64,000 nucleotides of DNA from Bacillota bacterium (GCA_023393165.1 JAEWMJ010000045.1:62001-126000), one strand, 5' to 3'. Shown: positions 50,531 to 60,268, counted from the first letter of the stretch. Notes: generated by a model not told the origin, from the sequence alone. Numbers and translations: made by a program.

Positions 50531-51427
50531 ATGAAAGACAATTTGTATGTTCTGTTTGGTATTGATATGGAAACGGATGTGGGGAGTTTTACGCCCTTTT
50601 ATGAAGGCGTAAAGAACGGTACGCCCAGGCTGCTTGAATTGTTTGACAAAAAAGGCATTTCGGGAACCTTCTATTTTACCGGAAGCTGCGCCAGGGAAAA
50701 TCCAAGGGTTGTGGAAATGATACGGGACGGCGTCAATGAAGTGGGATGCCATTCGCTTTTTCACGAAACAGTGGGCGACCAGCTGTTTCCGATACCAGGC
50801 GAAAAACCCCTGCTTCCTGAAGAAGTGCCTTTTAGAATCGGAAAAGCCACCGAATGGGTAGAGGAAGTGTTGGGGTACAGGCCCGAAGCGTTCCGCTGTC
50901 CGCGCCTTTGGGGTTCGACTGCCGTTGTGAACGCTCTTGAATCACTGGGTTACAAAACGGACGCATCCTATCCCATGTATTACTACAGGGAACGGTTTGT
51001 TCCCTACCATCCGTCAAAAGAAGACTGGACAAAGGAAGGGGGCCTTAACCTTCTTGAAATCCCGAATTTTGCTGATATGGCTATGCAAAGCAAAGATCCG
51101 GGATTGGAAAGAGACAGGGACCAGTGGCCACTGTTCAGAACAAAAGGCGCGGCGGTGCTGATGAAGCATATTCATAATTATATAGATTTTGTATCGAAAA
51201 AAGGGCTTCAGGCCGTATTGTGTTTTTATTTTCATCCCTGGGAGTTTATTCCCTGCCAAAAAACATATCGCTACGGCGAATCTGCCGTAACGCCCAAGCG
51301 CTTTATTACAAAAGGATGCGGTAGTAAAGCGTTGGCCGAGATGTCTTCCCTGATAGACAGCTTGAAAGATCTGGGCGGAGAGTTTGTGCGCGCGAAAGAT
51401 CTCGGGGAAATATACGCCGAAAAGTAG
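50531..51427 (+). CDS. Polysaccharide deacetylase-like protein
   Basis: This 298-aa carbohydrate esterase family 4 relative begins DNLYVLFGIDMETDVGS, with the catalytic Asp-type motif, then GISGTFYFTGSCARENP and NEVGCHSLFHE, the HxxxH metal site. RCPRLWGSTAVVNALESLGYKTDASYP is the next conserved block. It removes acetyl groups from amino sugars or similar. No signal peptide is present, so it acts in the cytoplasm, consistent with processing of an imported acetylated compound. ATG 50531 has AGGAG upstream. A terminator follows, closing the operon. Confidence 0.8.
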   Translation: MKDNLYVLFGIDMETDVGSFTPFYEGVKNGTPRLLELFDKKGISGTFYFTGSCARENPRVVEMIRDGVNEVGCHSLFHETVGDQLFPIPGEKPLLPEEVPFRIGKATEWVEEVLGYRPEAFRCPRLWGSTAVVNALESLGYKTDASYPMYYYRERFVPYHPSKEDWTKEGGLNLLEIPNFADMAMQSKDPGLERDRDQWPLFRTKGAAVLMKHIHNYIDFVSKKGLQAVLCFYFHPWEFIPCQKTYRYGESAVTPKRFITKGCGSKALAEMSSLIDSLKDLGGEFVRAKDLGEIYAEK

Positions 51428-51474
51428 CAATATTTGATTTTAGGTCATTTGTTCTTCCATCACTATTTTTTTAA

Positions 51475-51505
51475 GACAAGCTCCTGCGGGAGCTTGTCAC
51501 TTTTT
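51475..51505 (+). terminator. Terminator after the sugar operon
   Basis: GACAAGCTCC / GGAGCTTGTC with loop TGCG is followed by ACTTTTT. Confidence 0.88.
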
Positions 51506-51593
51506 GCCATAATATTTAATTTTATGTTTTTTTATTCAGGATAATATTATATAATAAAAAAATGGATAGGGACAAGAATTCAGGAGGATGCGG

Positions 51594-52778
51594 ATGTTTT
51601 ACAAAGTTTTAAAACTGATCGGCAGTTTTTGGTTCGTGCCGCTGCCTGAAAAATTCCGGACTGAATTCAAAACAGAAACGATTGCAATGAATGTTTCAAG
51701 GGTTAAAACCACCGCGGTTACCTTTATAATACTTGAAGCAATTATTATTGCCGCCACCATTATTTTTAAAAAAGAATCCGCCCTTGAGCCTCCCCGCGTG
51801 TATTATTTATCCATGTATGTTTTGTTGATCATAGCAATGATCGTCTTTTTGTCGGTGTTTTCCGTGCTGAAGAAAAATATCTCCGCAAACGGGAGGGTTC
51901 TTGCCTGGGGGATCGCTTTTTCGGCCTTTATATTGTTATGGTGTGCAGGGATATCCCTGTTGGATCAAAAATCGTCAGGACAGATTATTGTTTACGCGAT
52001 TGCGGTCATAGCCGTTTCCGTTGTTCCCGTCTTTGAGCCGGTTGTTCTATCGGCCATTTACCTCTCTGTGCAGGTAGTGTTTTTAATTCTGCTGCCAAGC
52101 TTTAATCAGACGGGCGTAATGCCCTTTGGAAATACGTTCAACAGCACTCTCATTATTATATTATCGGTCATTATATCGCGCATGAGGTATCAGAGCCTGA
52201 TCCGGGATTTTATAAACAAAAAAACGATACAGGAAAAAAACGAGGAATTGGTCAGGGTAAACCGGGAATTGGAAGTGCTTTCCCGTACGGACGCTTTAAC
52301 CGGAGTCTTTAACCGTCTGGTTTTTGACAAATCGATCCATCTGGAATGGAACCGCTGCAAGCGGCATGCGATACCCCTGTCATTGCTGATGATAGATGCT
52401 GATTTTTTTAAGAAGTTTAACGATAACTATGGACATCAGGCGGGGGACGAGGGAATCCGCCTGATCGCGAAAATATTGGCGGCCAGCGCAAAACGCTCGG
52501 CGGATGTGGTAACGCGGTATGGCGGGGATGAATTTGCAGTGATACTGCCCCATATGAATAAGGAAGCCGCGCTTGAGCTTGCCAGGCAAATAAGAGACAG
52601 GGTTCTCGGCCTGAAGATCCCGAACGCATATTCCACCTGCTCGGAATACCTGACCGTCAGCATTGGCGTGCACTCAATTATTCCCCATGACGAAATATCC
52701 GTGAACGATTTTATCCGGAATACGGATATAGCGCTTTACGAAGCGAAAAAAGAACGAAACGCAATTTTGGCGCAATAA
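51594..52778 (+). CDS. Membrane diguanylate cyclase (GGDEF)
   Basis: This is a 394-aa protein. Six or so hydrophobic segments in residues 30-200 form a membrane sensor of the MASE type. A short coiled linker precedes the GGDEF domain (residues about 225-390), which has RYGGDEFAVILP (GGDEF about 310-314) and LSRTDALTGVFNRLVF. The intact GGDEF predicts c-di-GMP synthesis from two GTP. No EAL domain or RxxD inhibitory site was noticed. ATG 51594 is preferred because CAGGAGG lies 6 bases upstream; the ATG at 51588 abuts that site. It is likely a single gene, followed by a separate lipoprotein gene. Confidence 0.88.
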   Translation: MFYKVLKLIGSFWFVPLPEKFRTEFKTETIAMNVSRVKTTAVTFIILEAIIIAATIIFKKESALEPPRVYYLSMYVLLIIAMIVFLSVFSVLKKNISANGRVLAWGIAFSAFILLWCAGISLLDQKSSGQIIVYAIAVIAVSVVPVFEPVVLSAIYLSVQVVFLILLPSFNQTGVMPFGNTFNSTLIIILSVIISRMRYQSLIRDFINKKTIQEKNEELVRVNRELEVLSRTDALTGVFNRLVFDKSIHLEWNRCKRHAIPLSLLMIDADFFKKFNDNYGHQAGDEGIRLIAKILAASAKRSADVVTRYGGDEFAVILPHMNKEAALELARQIRDRVLGLKIPNAYSTCSEYLTVSIGVHSIIPHDEISVNDFIRNTDIALYEAKKERNAILAQ

Positions 52779-52795
52779 AATAAGGCGGGCGTATT

Positions 52796-53563
52796 ATGAA
52801 AAAAGTGGTATTGTCTCTATCCATGTGTGTATTATGCGGATTTATTTTATTCGGCTGCTCTTTTGGAGATCTGATTGCCGCAAGCGAAAATATCGCCAAA
52901 AACTATCAACGGAACGAACCGATTGTCGAACCGGAATTAAGCGCCCCAGGATACGAAATCGATCCGCTGGGGTTGCTGGAGATGGCTTTCGGAAAGGATA
53001 TCAACATGTATACCGGAACGCTGGCGGAGGATGCTGATTACAGCGTATACAATATGGATAATTATATAGAATATGATTTCTTTGACAAAGAATTCGAATA
53101 TATGGGGGAGAGCTTTTATACGTATTATAATTTATGTACTCCGGTTGATTCGGATGCAATAGATACCGTTGAATATGAAATTTATGCGGACGGAACAGAT
53201 ACCGGTATATTTTTAAACGACTATATAGGGTTTTATGATACGCTGTGCCATGAATTCGGTGAAAGGAATATATACGAAGTTTCATATATGGAACTAGACG
53301 ATTCGTTTGAGGATGCGGTTTATTCCGACTTTGAAACATTATGCTCAAAAATTTCGGCATTTGACAATGGAGCATACTATATCTGCTGGGACAACCCCCA
53401 GTATCAGATTATTTACCAGGTGGTCGTGGACGATCAGAGTACACTTTCGAATAACCATAGATTTTTTGACGCCTATCTGACTTTTATTTTAAACGGCTAC
53501 GATTCCGCAGACTACTTAAACGGCGATCCGATGGATAATATCGGTTCCTTAGCATTGCATTAG
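52796..53563 (+). CDS. Secreted lipoprotein, function unknown
   Basis: This is a 255-aa protein. The signal peptide KKVVLSLSMCVLCGFILF leads to the lipobox LFGC (Cys about 21). The mature part is acidic and tyrosine-rich (DADYSVYNMDNYIEYDFFD, YMGESFYTYYN), with no catalytic motif recognised. It follows the GGDEF gene by 17 bases, so the pair may be co-transcribed. A cell-surface sensor or ligand-binding role is possible but only inferred. Confidence 0.7.
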   Translation: MKKVVLSLSMCVLCGFILFGCSFGDLIAASENIAKNYQRNEPIVEPELSAPGYEIDPLGLLEMAFGKDINMYTGTLAEDADYSVYNMDNYIEYDFFDKEFEYMGESFYTYYNLCTPVDSDAIDTVEYEIYADGTDTGIFLNDYIGFYDTLCHEFGERNIYEVSYMELDDSFEDAVYSDFETLCSKISAFDNGAYYICWDNPQYQIIYQVVVDDQSTLSNNHRFFDAYLTFILNGYDSADYLNGDPMDNIGSLALH

Positions 53564-53728
53564 AGAAACATCCAATGAGATCCTTTTTTCGACGGAGTAT
53601 TCTTTTTGTTTTTTAAAATATACTATTATATTGTTTTGTGCATGGATGGGCCTGCAAATAAATTGTCGGCCCAGTTCATTTTTTTTGTTGTATAATGGAG
53701 AGAAAATATACTGCTATAGAGGTGTTTT

Positions 53729-54112
53729 ATGAAACTGATCTATCAGCTTTGCGTCATACTTCTGATTTCATTTATCGGTGAAATTCTTCGGCTTTTGATT
53801 CCCCTCCCCGTACCGGCGAGCATCTACGGGCTTTTGATCATGTTGTTTTGCTTAAAAGTACGAATTATAAAACTGGATCACGTGAAAAAGGTCGGGTACT
53901 TTTTGATAGAGGTTATGCCGCTGATGTTTATACCGGCGGCGGTCGGGCTGATCGCGGCATGGAATGAGCTGTCGGACATCCTGCTTCCCGTTATTGTCAT
54001 TATCCTTGCTACAACGGTTATCGTCATGGCGGTAACGGGCAAAACGGCGCAGGCGATCCTTACGGGATCCGCAAGGGATGCGGCGGGAAAGGATAAGCGT
54101 GCTGCAAAATGA
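53729..54112 (+). CDS. lrgA: CidA/LrgA-family membrane protein
   Basis: This is a 127-aa membrane protein with four hydrophobic segments: LIYQLCVILLISFIGEIL, then PVPASIYGLLIMLFCL (the PxPxS motif of LrgA/CidA) and two more. The family forms holin-like or small-metabolite channels with LrgB; in several species it exports or imports pyruvate and affects autolysis. A TATAAT box lies about 35 bases upstream. The last four bases overlap lrgB (ATGA), typical of the lrgAB operon. Confidence 0.88.
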   Translation: MKLIYQLCVILLISFIGEILRLLIPLPVPASIYGLLIMLFCLKVRIIKLDHVKKVGYFLIEVMPLMFIPAAVGLIAAWNELSDILLPVIVIILATTVIVMAVTGKTAQAILTGSARDAAGKDKRAAK

Positions 54113-54801
54113 AGGATGCTATTATGAGTTCGGCTTATTTCGGAGTCATCATCAGCGTGGCAGGCTATGCGCTGGGGGTTTTGCTAAAAAAGAAATTCAA
54201 ACGGAGTTTTTTAAACCCGCTTTTAATCTCCATTGTTTTTGTGATCGGTATACTGCTGATTTTCAATATTGATTATGAAAGCTATAACCAGGGCGGAAAA
54301 TATATTTCTTATTTGCTGACTCCCGCCACGGTTTGCCTGGCAATACCGCTTTATCAGCAGTTGGAGCTTTTAAAAAAAAATAAAAAGGCGATTCTGCTGG
54401 GTATTCTGGCAGGCGTGCTCAGCAGCCTTGGAAGCGTTCTTGCCTTGTCTTACCTGTTCGGACTTACACATCAGCAATATGTGACGCTGCTTCCAAAATC
54501 TATTACCACAGCGATCGGGATCGGCGTATCCCATGAATTGGGCGGGATAGAAACCATTACTGTAGCGGTTATCATTGTAACCGGCGTTTTTGGAAACGTG
54601 ATAGCGGAAGGCGTCTTAAGGCTGTTTAAAATTAAAGATCCGATTGCGGTCGGCCTCGCGATAGGCACTTCCGCACATGCTTTGGGTACAACAAAGGCAT
54701 TTGAATTAGGTGAAATCCAGGGCGCCATGAGCAGTCTGTCCATTGTGGTCACCGGATTGATAACGGTAATCGGCGCATCGTTCTTTGCATATTTGCTGTA
54801 G
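54109..54801 (+). CDS. lrgB: CidB/LrgB-family membrane protein
   Basis: This is a 230-aa polytopic membrane protein with PLLISIVFVIGILLIF early and the family hallmark LPKSITTAIGIGVSHELGG, later AIGTSAHALGTTKAFELGE. It acts with LrgA in the murein hydrolase/pyruvate transport module. ATG 54109 overlaps lrgA, indicating one operon. A terminator hairpin shared with the convergent inhibitor gene follows. Confidence 0.9.
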   Translation: MKDAIMSSAYFGVIISVAGYALGVLLKKKFKRSFLNPLLISIVFVIGILLIFNIDYESYNQGGKYISYLLTPATVCLAIPLYQQLELLKKNKKAILLGILAGVLSSLGSVLALSYLFGLTHQQYVTLLPKSITTAIGIGVSHELGGIETITVAVIIVTGVFGNVIAEGVLRLFKIKDPIAVGLAIGTSAHALGTTKAFELGEIQGAMSSLSIVVTGLITVIGASFFAYLL

Positions 54802-54811
54802 CGGATAAAAA

Positions 54812-54838
54812 GCGCGGCCGTCTTATCGGCCGCATTTT
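54812..54838. terminator. Bidirectional terminator between lrgB and the convergent inhibitor gene
   Basis: GCGGCCG / CGGCCGC with loop TCTTAT is followed by ATTTT, and preceded by AAAA on the other side. It can stop transcription from both directions. Confidence 0.8.
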
Positions 54839-54842
54839 GATA

Positions 54843-55250
54843 TTATGATATTAACTGTTCTTTTACAGAGGCGATCTTTCCATCCTGTCCTACCGTGATC
54901 TCAAATTTTTTTGTCTGGTCCGCCTTTTCACCGCCGCTCCATTGCTGCCCAAGTTCAAAAGTTACAACGGCTGTTCCCGGACTGTTCGCCTGGAAGACAT
55001 ATCTGTGGACGCCTCCGGCCCCATCAAGGTTTTTATCTCCTGTCTGCTTGTAAGAATCGTCCTTCAGGCTTACGATATTTTCATTATCGATCGATACCGC
55101 CCATGTATAACCTGTTGTCGGGCTCTCTTCCAGTACAACGGACGCTGTTTTGTCCTGAAAAGTAATTCCCGGCTGATCCGTGCCCGAAGAACATGCCGAC
55201 AGCCCAATAACCAGCAATACTGAGATAAGAATTAAGATTTTTTTAAACAT
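54843..55250 (-). CDS. Chagasin-type (I42) peptidase inhibitor lipoprotein
   Basis: This is a 135-aa lipoprotein on the minus strand. The signal peptide KILILISVLLVIGLSAC ends at a lipobox Cys (about residue 20). The mature domain has EESPTTGYTWAVS (the NPTTGY-type loop of chagasin), GAGGVHRYVFQA (the GxGG loop) and WSGGEKADQTK, the three inhibitor loops. The protein is expected to inhibit papain-like cysteine proteases at the cell surface. The gene is convergent with lrgB and divergent from the LCP gene. Confidence 0.85.
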   Translation of the reverse strand: MFKKILILISVLLVIGLSACSSGTDQPGITFQDKTASVVLEESPTTGYTWAVSIDNENIVSLKDDSYKQTGDKNLDGAGGVHRYVFQANSPGTAVVTFELGQQWSGGEKADQTKKFEITVGQDGKIASVKEQLIS

Positions 55251-55506
55251 AACAGCTTTTTCTCCTTCTTGTTGGAACTTATTGAAATAAAATACGTCTT
55301 ATTATATCATACAGTATTTACCGGTAAATTCCAATTGATTTCCTAAGTTTTACATACTATACTTTGATTGTTCATTGGGAATAACAGGCGGTATAAGACT
55401 TAGACCGCTATTAGACGCGGCGCAATAATAAATTGACTTTTGATAAAAGAAGATGTACTATTTATTATCAGTTGTTAATAAACGACAAAATTGGGGGAAT
55501 TAAAAC

Positions 55507-56577
55507 TTGAGTACGCAAAAAACAGGAGTAAATAAAAAGCCGGCTGTGAAAACGAAAAAAACAGTCAGAATACTGGTTCTTTTTTTAGTCGTTTTGATTG
55601 CACTGGCCGGCGTTGTTGTTTATGCAATTTATAATCAATACCAGAGCATTTCTAAAAACCCGCTGGCTGCGTTCGACAATTCTGAAAAGGAAGCGGAAGC
55701 AGCTATGCCGGACAGCATTGAAGGCGCAAAGGAACAAAATAAAAACGATATCACGTATAACGGCGTTAAATATACTCCAAACAAAAATGTGATCAATATA
55801 TTGCTTCTTGGCATCGACTGGGATGAAACACGCACGGATATGGGCTGGAGAAGCGATATGAACATGTTGTGTACCGTTGATTTTGAGAAAAACACAATGA
55901 CAATGACTTCCATACCCCGTGATACCCGCGCGAACGTTTATCATGTGGACGAAAACGGCAAGATAACAAAATCCGGCCTGGATAAGATCAACGCGGCCTA
56001 TTCCTACGGACGCGGACCCGATCAGTACGGACCGCAAAACGCCATGAGGTGCATCAGTGAATTTTTGTCCATTGACGGGCAGTATTATGTACCTATCGAT
56101 TATTACATTTCCATCGACCTTGCAGGCGTGCCCAAATTCGCCAGCGCTCTCGGAGGAATCAAACTGACGCTGGACGTTGATTTCCCGGGTATTGGCAATA
56201 AGGGCGACGAGGTGCTGTTGGACGAGGAAAATTCAAGGGCGTACCTGGAAAACAGAAAACAGGTTGGAGGCGAACTGAACCGCGTTTCGCATGAACAGCA
56301 ATACCTGATTGCCGTAGCCAAAAAAATCAAGGATAAAGGCGCGGTGGAATCCGCTCCGTCGCTGTATACTTCATTTTTGAAATTTATGCACACAAACTTA
56401 TCTCTGGATCAGATCGTAGCGTTTGCCAAAGTCCTGGACAACATGAATATGGACAATATGACGCTGCAAACGATTGGTGGAGATTTCGATTATATCGACA
56501 GCCTGTCTTTCTTCATCCCGGACATGAATGATGTGGAAAGCAAGATCGTTCAGGCGATGTATACACCTGTCAGCTGA
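55507..56577 (+). CDS. LytR-CpsA-Psr family wall-polymer ligase
   Basis: This is a 356-aa membrane-anchored protein. A basic cytoplasmic N-terminus (about 20 aa) is followed by one transmembrane helix (VRILVLFLVVLIALAGVVVY). The LCP domain has NILLLGIDWDETRTDMGWRSD, TMTSIPRDTRANVY and later YLENRKQVGGELNRVSHEQQYL, the arginine-rich active site that transfers teichoic acid or polysaccharide to peptidoglycan. TTG 55507 is preceded by TTGGGGGA at the right spacing. It is followed by a terminator, so it is a single gene. The organism is Gram-positive by this marker. Confidence 0.92.
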   Translation: MSTQKTGVNKKPAVKTKKTVRILVLFLVVLIALAGVVVYAIYNQYQSISKNPLAAFDNSEKEAEAAMPDSIEGAKEQNKNDITYNGVKYTPNKNVINILLLGIDWDETRTDMGWRSDMNMLCTVDFEKNTMTMTSIPRDTRANVYHVDENGKITKSGLDKINAAYSYGRGPDQYGPQNAMRCISEFLSIDGQYYVPIDYYISIDLAGVPKFASALGGIKLTLDVDFPGIGNKGDEVLLDEENSRAYLENRKQVGGELNRVSHEQQYLIAVAKKIKDKGAVESAPSLYTSFLKFMHTNLSLDQIVAFAKVLDNMNMDNMTLQTIGGDFDYIDSLSFFIPDMNDVESKIVQAMYTPVS

Positions 56578-56598
56578 AAAATATAAAACAGCTCATCG

Positions 56599-56627
56599 CC
56601 CGCAGGCAAAAGCCCTGCGGGTTTTTT
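56599..56627 (+). terminator. Terminator after the LCP gene
   Basis: CCCGCAGG / CCTGCGGG with loop CAAAAGC is followed by TTTTTTG. Confidence 0.88.
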
Positions 56628-56756
56628 GTTTTGAAAAATCTTCATAAAATCTTAAGTTTTTTCGCCGCCCGATCTTCATAATAGCCTTATATAGTGTAGG
56701 AAAAAGGAAAGGAGGGTATGATATAATGATTTTGTATTGTATCGGAGGTAAAAAGT

Positions 56757-57449
56757 ATGAAGATACTGGTGTGCGACGATGAAAAGGAAATAGTGGACGC
56801 AATAGAGGTCTATCTGCTCAATGAAGGATATCAGGTGGCCAAAGCTTGCGACGGCAGGCAGGCGCTTGAGTGCCTGGAAAATGAAGAAATACATCTGGTG
56901 ATCATGGACATCATGATGCCCGGGATGGACGGAATACGCGCGGTAATGAACCTGCGGGAGTTAAGCAATATACCGGTAATCATGCTGTCTGCCAAAACAG
57001 AAGATCACGATAAAATACTGGGCCTCAACGCAGGGGCGGACGATTATCTTGCCAAGCCTTTTAATCCGCTGGAATTGCTGGCGCGCGTGAAATCCCAGCT
57101 CAGGCGATTTACGGTGCTGGGAAGCATGGAAACCGTTCAGGACGTATGGTCCACGGGGGGACTTGTGCTGGATGATTCCAGAAAGCAGGTCATGGTAGAT
57201 GGAGAGGTCGTGAAATTGACTCCGAATGAATACAAAATTCTAAAATATCTGATGCAGAATATGGGCAGCGTATTATCAACCACGCAAATATATGAAAGTG
57301 TATGGGACGAAAAGGCAATGGGTATAGAAAATACCGTTGCGGTCCATATCCGCCATATACGGGAAAAGATAGAAATCAACCCAAAAGATCCAAAATATTT
57401 GAAGGTGGTGTGGGGAATTGGATACACAATTGAAAAAAACAAGGTATAG
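56757..57449 (+). CDS. OmpR-family response regulator
   Basis: This is a 230-aa regulator with a receiver domain at residues 1-115 (acidic D7/D8, phospho-acceptor D51 in VIMDIMMPGMDG, K100 in LAKPF) and a C-terminal winged helix (VKLTPNEYKILKYLMQN, AVHIRHIREKIE). It is phosphorylated by the kinase encoded next. ATG 56757 has GGAGG upstream. Its 3' end overlaps the kinase start by 32 bases, so the two are translated together. The target genes are unknown. Confidence 0.93.
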   Translation: MKILVCDDEKEIVDAIEVYLLNEGYQVAKACDGRQALECLENEEIHLVIMDIMMPGMDGIRAVMNLRELSNIPVIMLSAKTEDHDKILGLNAGADDYLAKPFNPLELLARVKSQLRRFTVLGSMETVQDVWSTGGLVLDDSRKQVMVDGEVVKLTPNEYKILKYLMQNMGSVLSTTQIYESVWDEKAMGIENTVAVHIRHIREKIEINPKDPKYLKVVWGIGYTIEKNKV

Positions 57450-59547
57450 CTTAGGCTTTAAAATAACTGCATGGATAGTTTGTATCGTAGGAATGTGCGT
57501 TGCTGCATGGGCGGCGACCGACTTGTTTGACAACGGATGGGCGGAAGGGGATTACCTTTCAAGCAGCGGATACGAAAACAGCATGCAGCGCAGCCTGGAT
57601 AACGTCTACCGCGCGTTTTACGGCGACCAAAGCTCCATGCAGGCAACAATAACAAACGTCACTTCCGACCTGGAGAGTGAGAGGATGGATAGAATTTCAT
57701 CTCTGGCGCAGGGCAGTTCCCAGGATACTGCGGCACTGATCGATGCGGTCAACAAGCTATACGACCAGAAGGTGCAGGACGCAAAAAATTCAGTTATACA
57801 GGAATATACGGAGGAACAGTCCCAGAGTAAATCCGCGCTTGACAGCAGAAAGGATTTGCTGTATGCGGTCGAGGAAAACGGCAATATCCTATATACAAAC
57901 GTGAGCGGTGAAGATCCGCTCGCCTATTTAAAAAGCCTTACAACATTTACGCAGGAAACCAATTATCAGATCGACGCCGGGCCTGTGGCAACCGCGGCGG
58001 AAGAAACGGTTTCCGGCGCAACGGATGAAAAGCCGTCCGTTTCAACGGTTCAGCCTTCCTATGAAGGGACATTGGGGAAAACCGTGACCGTATCGGCTGC
58101 CATGCCTCAGGATGTTTTTGAACAAAACCAAACCCAGTACCTGAATATGGCTCAGAAAAACGGTCAGCTGATTTGGTGGCTGGTAGCCGGGTTAAGTACG
58201 TTTGCAGCCGGCTTTGCATGGCTGATGTATGCGGCGGGCAGGAAGCCCACGGGCGGTGAAGTGCAGGTAGGGTGGAGCGACGGGATCCCGCTGGATGTAG
58301 GTTTCCTTTTGATGATTGGAACACTATTTATCTCGGTGGCACTGGTGGCCGGTCCGTCAGATATTAACCCCGGCAGTTATTTTTCAACCGTCTATATCTG
58401 CATCATGGCTGCTATGGCTGTCTCGGCCTGGAACATGTGGTTTATTTCCCTTGCCAAAAGGATCAAACGAGGGGATTCCGGCCAATATACGGCGTTTTAC
58501 ATGCTGTTCGGCAGGCTTCACAAACTGTACCGGGAAAGCGGCGCCACTGCAAAGATTATTTGGCTGGCGGTACTTTGGATGCTTTGCGCGCTTGTAAGCG
58601 CGGGGCTTTTTGTAGCGGGCTTTTATATCTATTCGGAGTTGGCCTCCATTATCGGCTTTATACTAATGCTTGTATTTGCGGGCCTGCTTTTCAGATTCTT
58701 ATATCAAAAGACAGCCGCGGTAAATAGAATCATTCAGGGTTTAAAATGGATTCAGGAAGGAAATCTGGATTATACCATCGCTCCGGCCGGAGGGCCCGAA
58801 CTGGAAAAGATCGCGGACGGGATAAACCATATTGCGGACGGCTTTCATTCGGCCGTAAAAAAAGAAGTGCGCTCGGAGCGGATGAAAACAGAATTGATCA
58901 CCAATATATCGCACGACCTGAAAACGCCTTTAACGTCCATCATCGCATATATAGATCTTCTGAAAAAAGAAGAACTGCACGGAGAAAACGCCCAAAAGTA
59001 TCTGGAAGTCCTGGAACTGAAATCAAACAGGCTCAAGGTGCTGACGGAAGATCTTTTTGAAGCGGCCAAAGCGTCCAGCGGAGATATCGCCGTCAATATG
59101 GACAAAATCGAACTGGTTCAGTTTATGCAGCAGGTTCTTGGAGAGATGAGCGACAAGATCCAAAAATCCGGACTGATTTTTGTAAACGACATACCGGATG
59201 ACAAACTGTATGTCTGCGCGGACGGGAAACTGCTGTGGCGCGTTATGGGAAATGTTCTGGATAATGTACTAAAATACGCTCTTGAGGGTTCCAGGGTATA
59301 CATTGACGTGAAAAAAACATTGAAATCCATACTGATCACCGTTAAAAATATTTCCAGAGACGCGCTCAATATACCCGAAGAGGAACTTATGGAGCGGTTC
59401 AGACGGGGGGATGTTTCCCGGCACACCGAAGGCAGCGGGCTTGGACTTTCCATTGCCAGGGACCTGATGCAGATCATGGGCTGCGGATTCGAAATTGAAA
59501 TAGACGGAGACCTGTTCAAGGTAATCATGAGGCTGAACGAGGCATAA
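57418..59547 (+). CDS. Sensor histidine kinase
   Basis: This is a 709-aa membrane kinase. A transmembrane helix near residues 15-35 (FKITAWIVCIVGMCVAAWAA) precedes a long extracellular region (about 40-250), then several hydrophobic segments (250-430), a HAMP-like stretch and the kinase core. The H box is NISHDLKTPLTSI, with H499. The N box is VMGNVLDNVLKYA and the G box is GSGLGLSIARDL. The unusually large, multi-helix sensor suggests an envelope signal. TTG 57418 has GTGGGGAA upstream and overlaps the regulator gene. It phosphorylates the preceding response regulator. Confidence 0.9.
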   Translation: MDTQLKKTRYSLGFKITAWIVCIVGMCVAAWAATDLFDNGWAEGDYLSSSGYENSMQRSLDNVYRAFYGDQSSMQATITNVTSDLESERMDRISSLAQGSSQDTAALIDAVNKLYDQKVQDAKNSVIQEYTEEQSQSKSALDSRKDLLYAVEENGNILYTNVSGEDPLAYLKSLTTFTQETNYQIDAGPVATAAEETVSGATDEKPSVSTVQPSYEGTLGKTVTVSAAMPQDVFEQNQTQYLNMAQKNGQLIWWLVAGLSTFAAGFAWLMYAAGRKPTGGEVQVGWSDGIPLDVGFLLMIGTLFISVALVAGPSDINPGSYFSTVYICIMAAMAVSAWNMWFISLAKRIKRGDSGQYTAFYMLFGRLHKLYRESGATAKIIWLAVLWMLCALVSAGLFVAGFYIYSELASIIGFILMLVFAGLLFRFLYQKTAAVNRIIQGLKWIQEGNLDYTIAPAGGPELEKIADGINHIADGFHSAVKKEVRSERMKTELITNISHDLKTPLTSIIAYIDLLKKEELHGENAQKYLEVLELKSNRLKVLTEDLFEAAKASSGDIAVNMDKIELVQFMQQVLGEMSDKIQKSGLIFVNDIPDDKLYVCADGKLLWRVMGNVLDNVLKYALEGSRVYIDVKKTLKSILITVKNISRDALNIPEEELMERFRRGDVSRHTEGSGLGLSIARDLMQIMGCGFEIEIDGDLFKVIMRLNEA

Positions 59548-59624
59548 AAACTTTTTAATGAGAAGAAAGCTATCTGTTGCACGCGCAAGGAAACATCTGC
59601 ACTTCTTAAGGAAAGGATATTTTC

Positions 59625-60206
59625 GTGGCAAAGAAATTTATATTAATGATATTGGCATGCTATATCATCTTTTCTGTGACTGGCTGCAGACAAACTGTAA
59701 ACAGGCAGGAAAATGTGGGGGTCAGTACTGAAGGCAATGAACTGTCAATAAAAATTGACAGTATTGGAGCAACTTCAACTTATGGCTATTCATTAATTTT
59801 TACTGAAGAAAACGGAAAGATAAAAGCAAAATTCAGCTGTACAAATGGTCGTGGTTTTGAGCAGGAGATTAACAAATTGAATAAGGGAGACATTATTGAT
59901 CTTTCGATTGATATTGGCAAAGCTGACGGCAAAACGGATTTGATTATTATTCAAAATGATAATGTTATTGAAAGCTATACTTTAGCGGAAGCGAAAACAA
60001 TCCATAAAACCATTGCCGTTGATCCGGGCAGATATACTCTTAAATTCACGCTGAATAATGCAGAATTAACAGCGGGGATCAAATATAAATTCAATGGCAC
60101 CGATTCGATAGCTCCGGAACACTTTAAACCTGAAGCAAATCAGGAATTGCGGCTTTCGGATAGAAATATCCGGAAGCCTGCCAGAAGCGATTATGTGTCT
60201 GAATGA
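59625..60206 (+). CDS. Secreted lipoprotein-like protein
   Basis: This is a 193-aa protein beginning AKKFILMILACYIIFSVTGC, a signal peptide and lipobox-like TGC (Cys about 20). The mature part is beta-rich: TYGYSLIFTEENGKIK, RYTLKFTLNN and KYKFNGTDS. It has no recognised enzyme motif. Lower GC than its neighbours is noticeable. Start GTG 59625 has AAGGAAAGG upstream. It follows the kinase gene by 77 bases and may be a product of the same regulon. Function is unknown. Confidence 0.65.
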   Translation: MAKKFILMILACYIIFSVTGCRQTVNRQENVGVSTEGNELSIKIDSIGATSTYGYSLIFTEENGKIKAKFSCTNGRGFEQEINKLNKGDIIDLSIDIGKADGKTDLIIIQNDNVIESYTLAEAKTIHKTIAVDPGRYTLKFTLNNAELTAGIKYKFNGTDSIAPEHFKPEANQELRLSDRNIRKPARSDYVSE

Positions 60207-60232
60207 CCACAGATCAATATTTTACTGAAAAA

Positions 60233-60268
60233 AGCGCTTCCTGCCAAAAAGGGAAGCGCTGAATTTTG
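60233..60268 (+). terminator. Putative terminator
   Basis: AGCGCTTCC / GGAAGCGCT is a 9-bp perfect stem with loop CTGCCAAAAAG-like bases, followed by GAATTTTG. The T-run is short. Confidence 0.65.
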
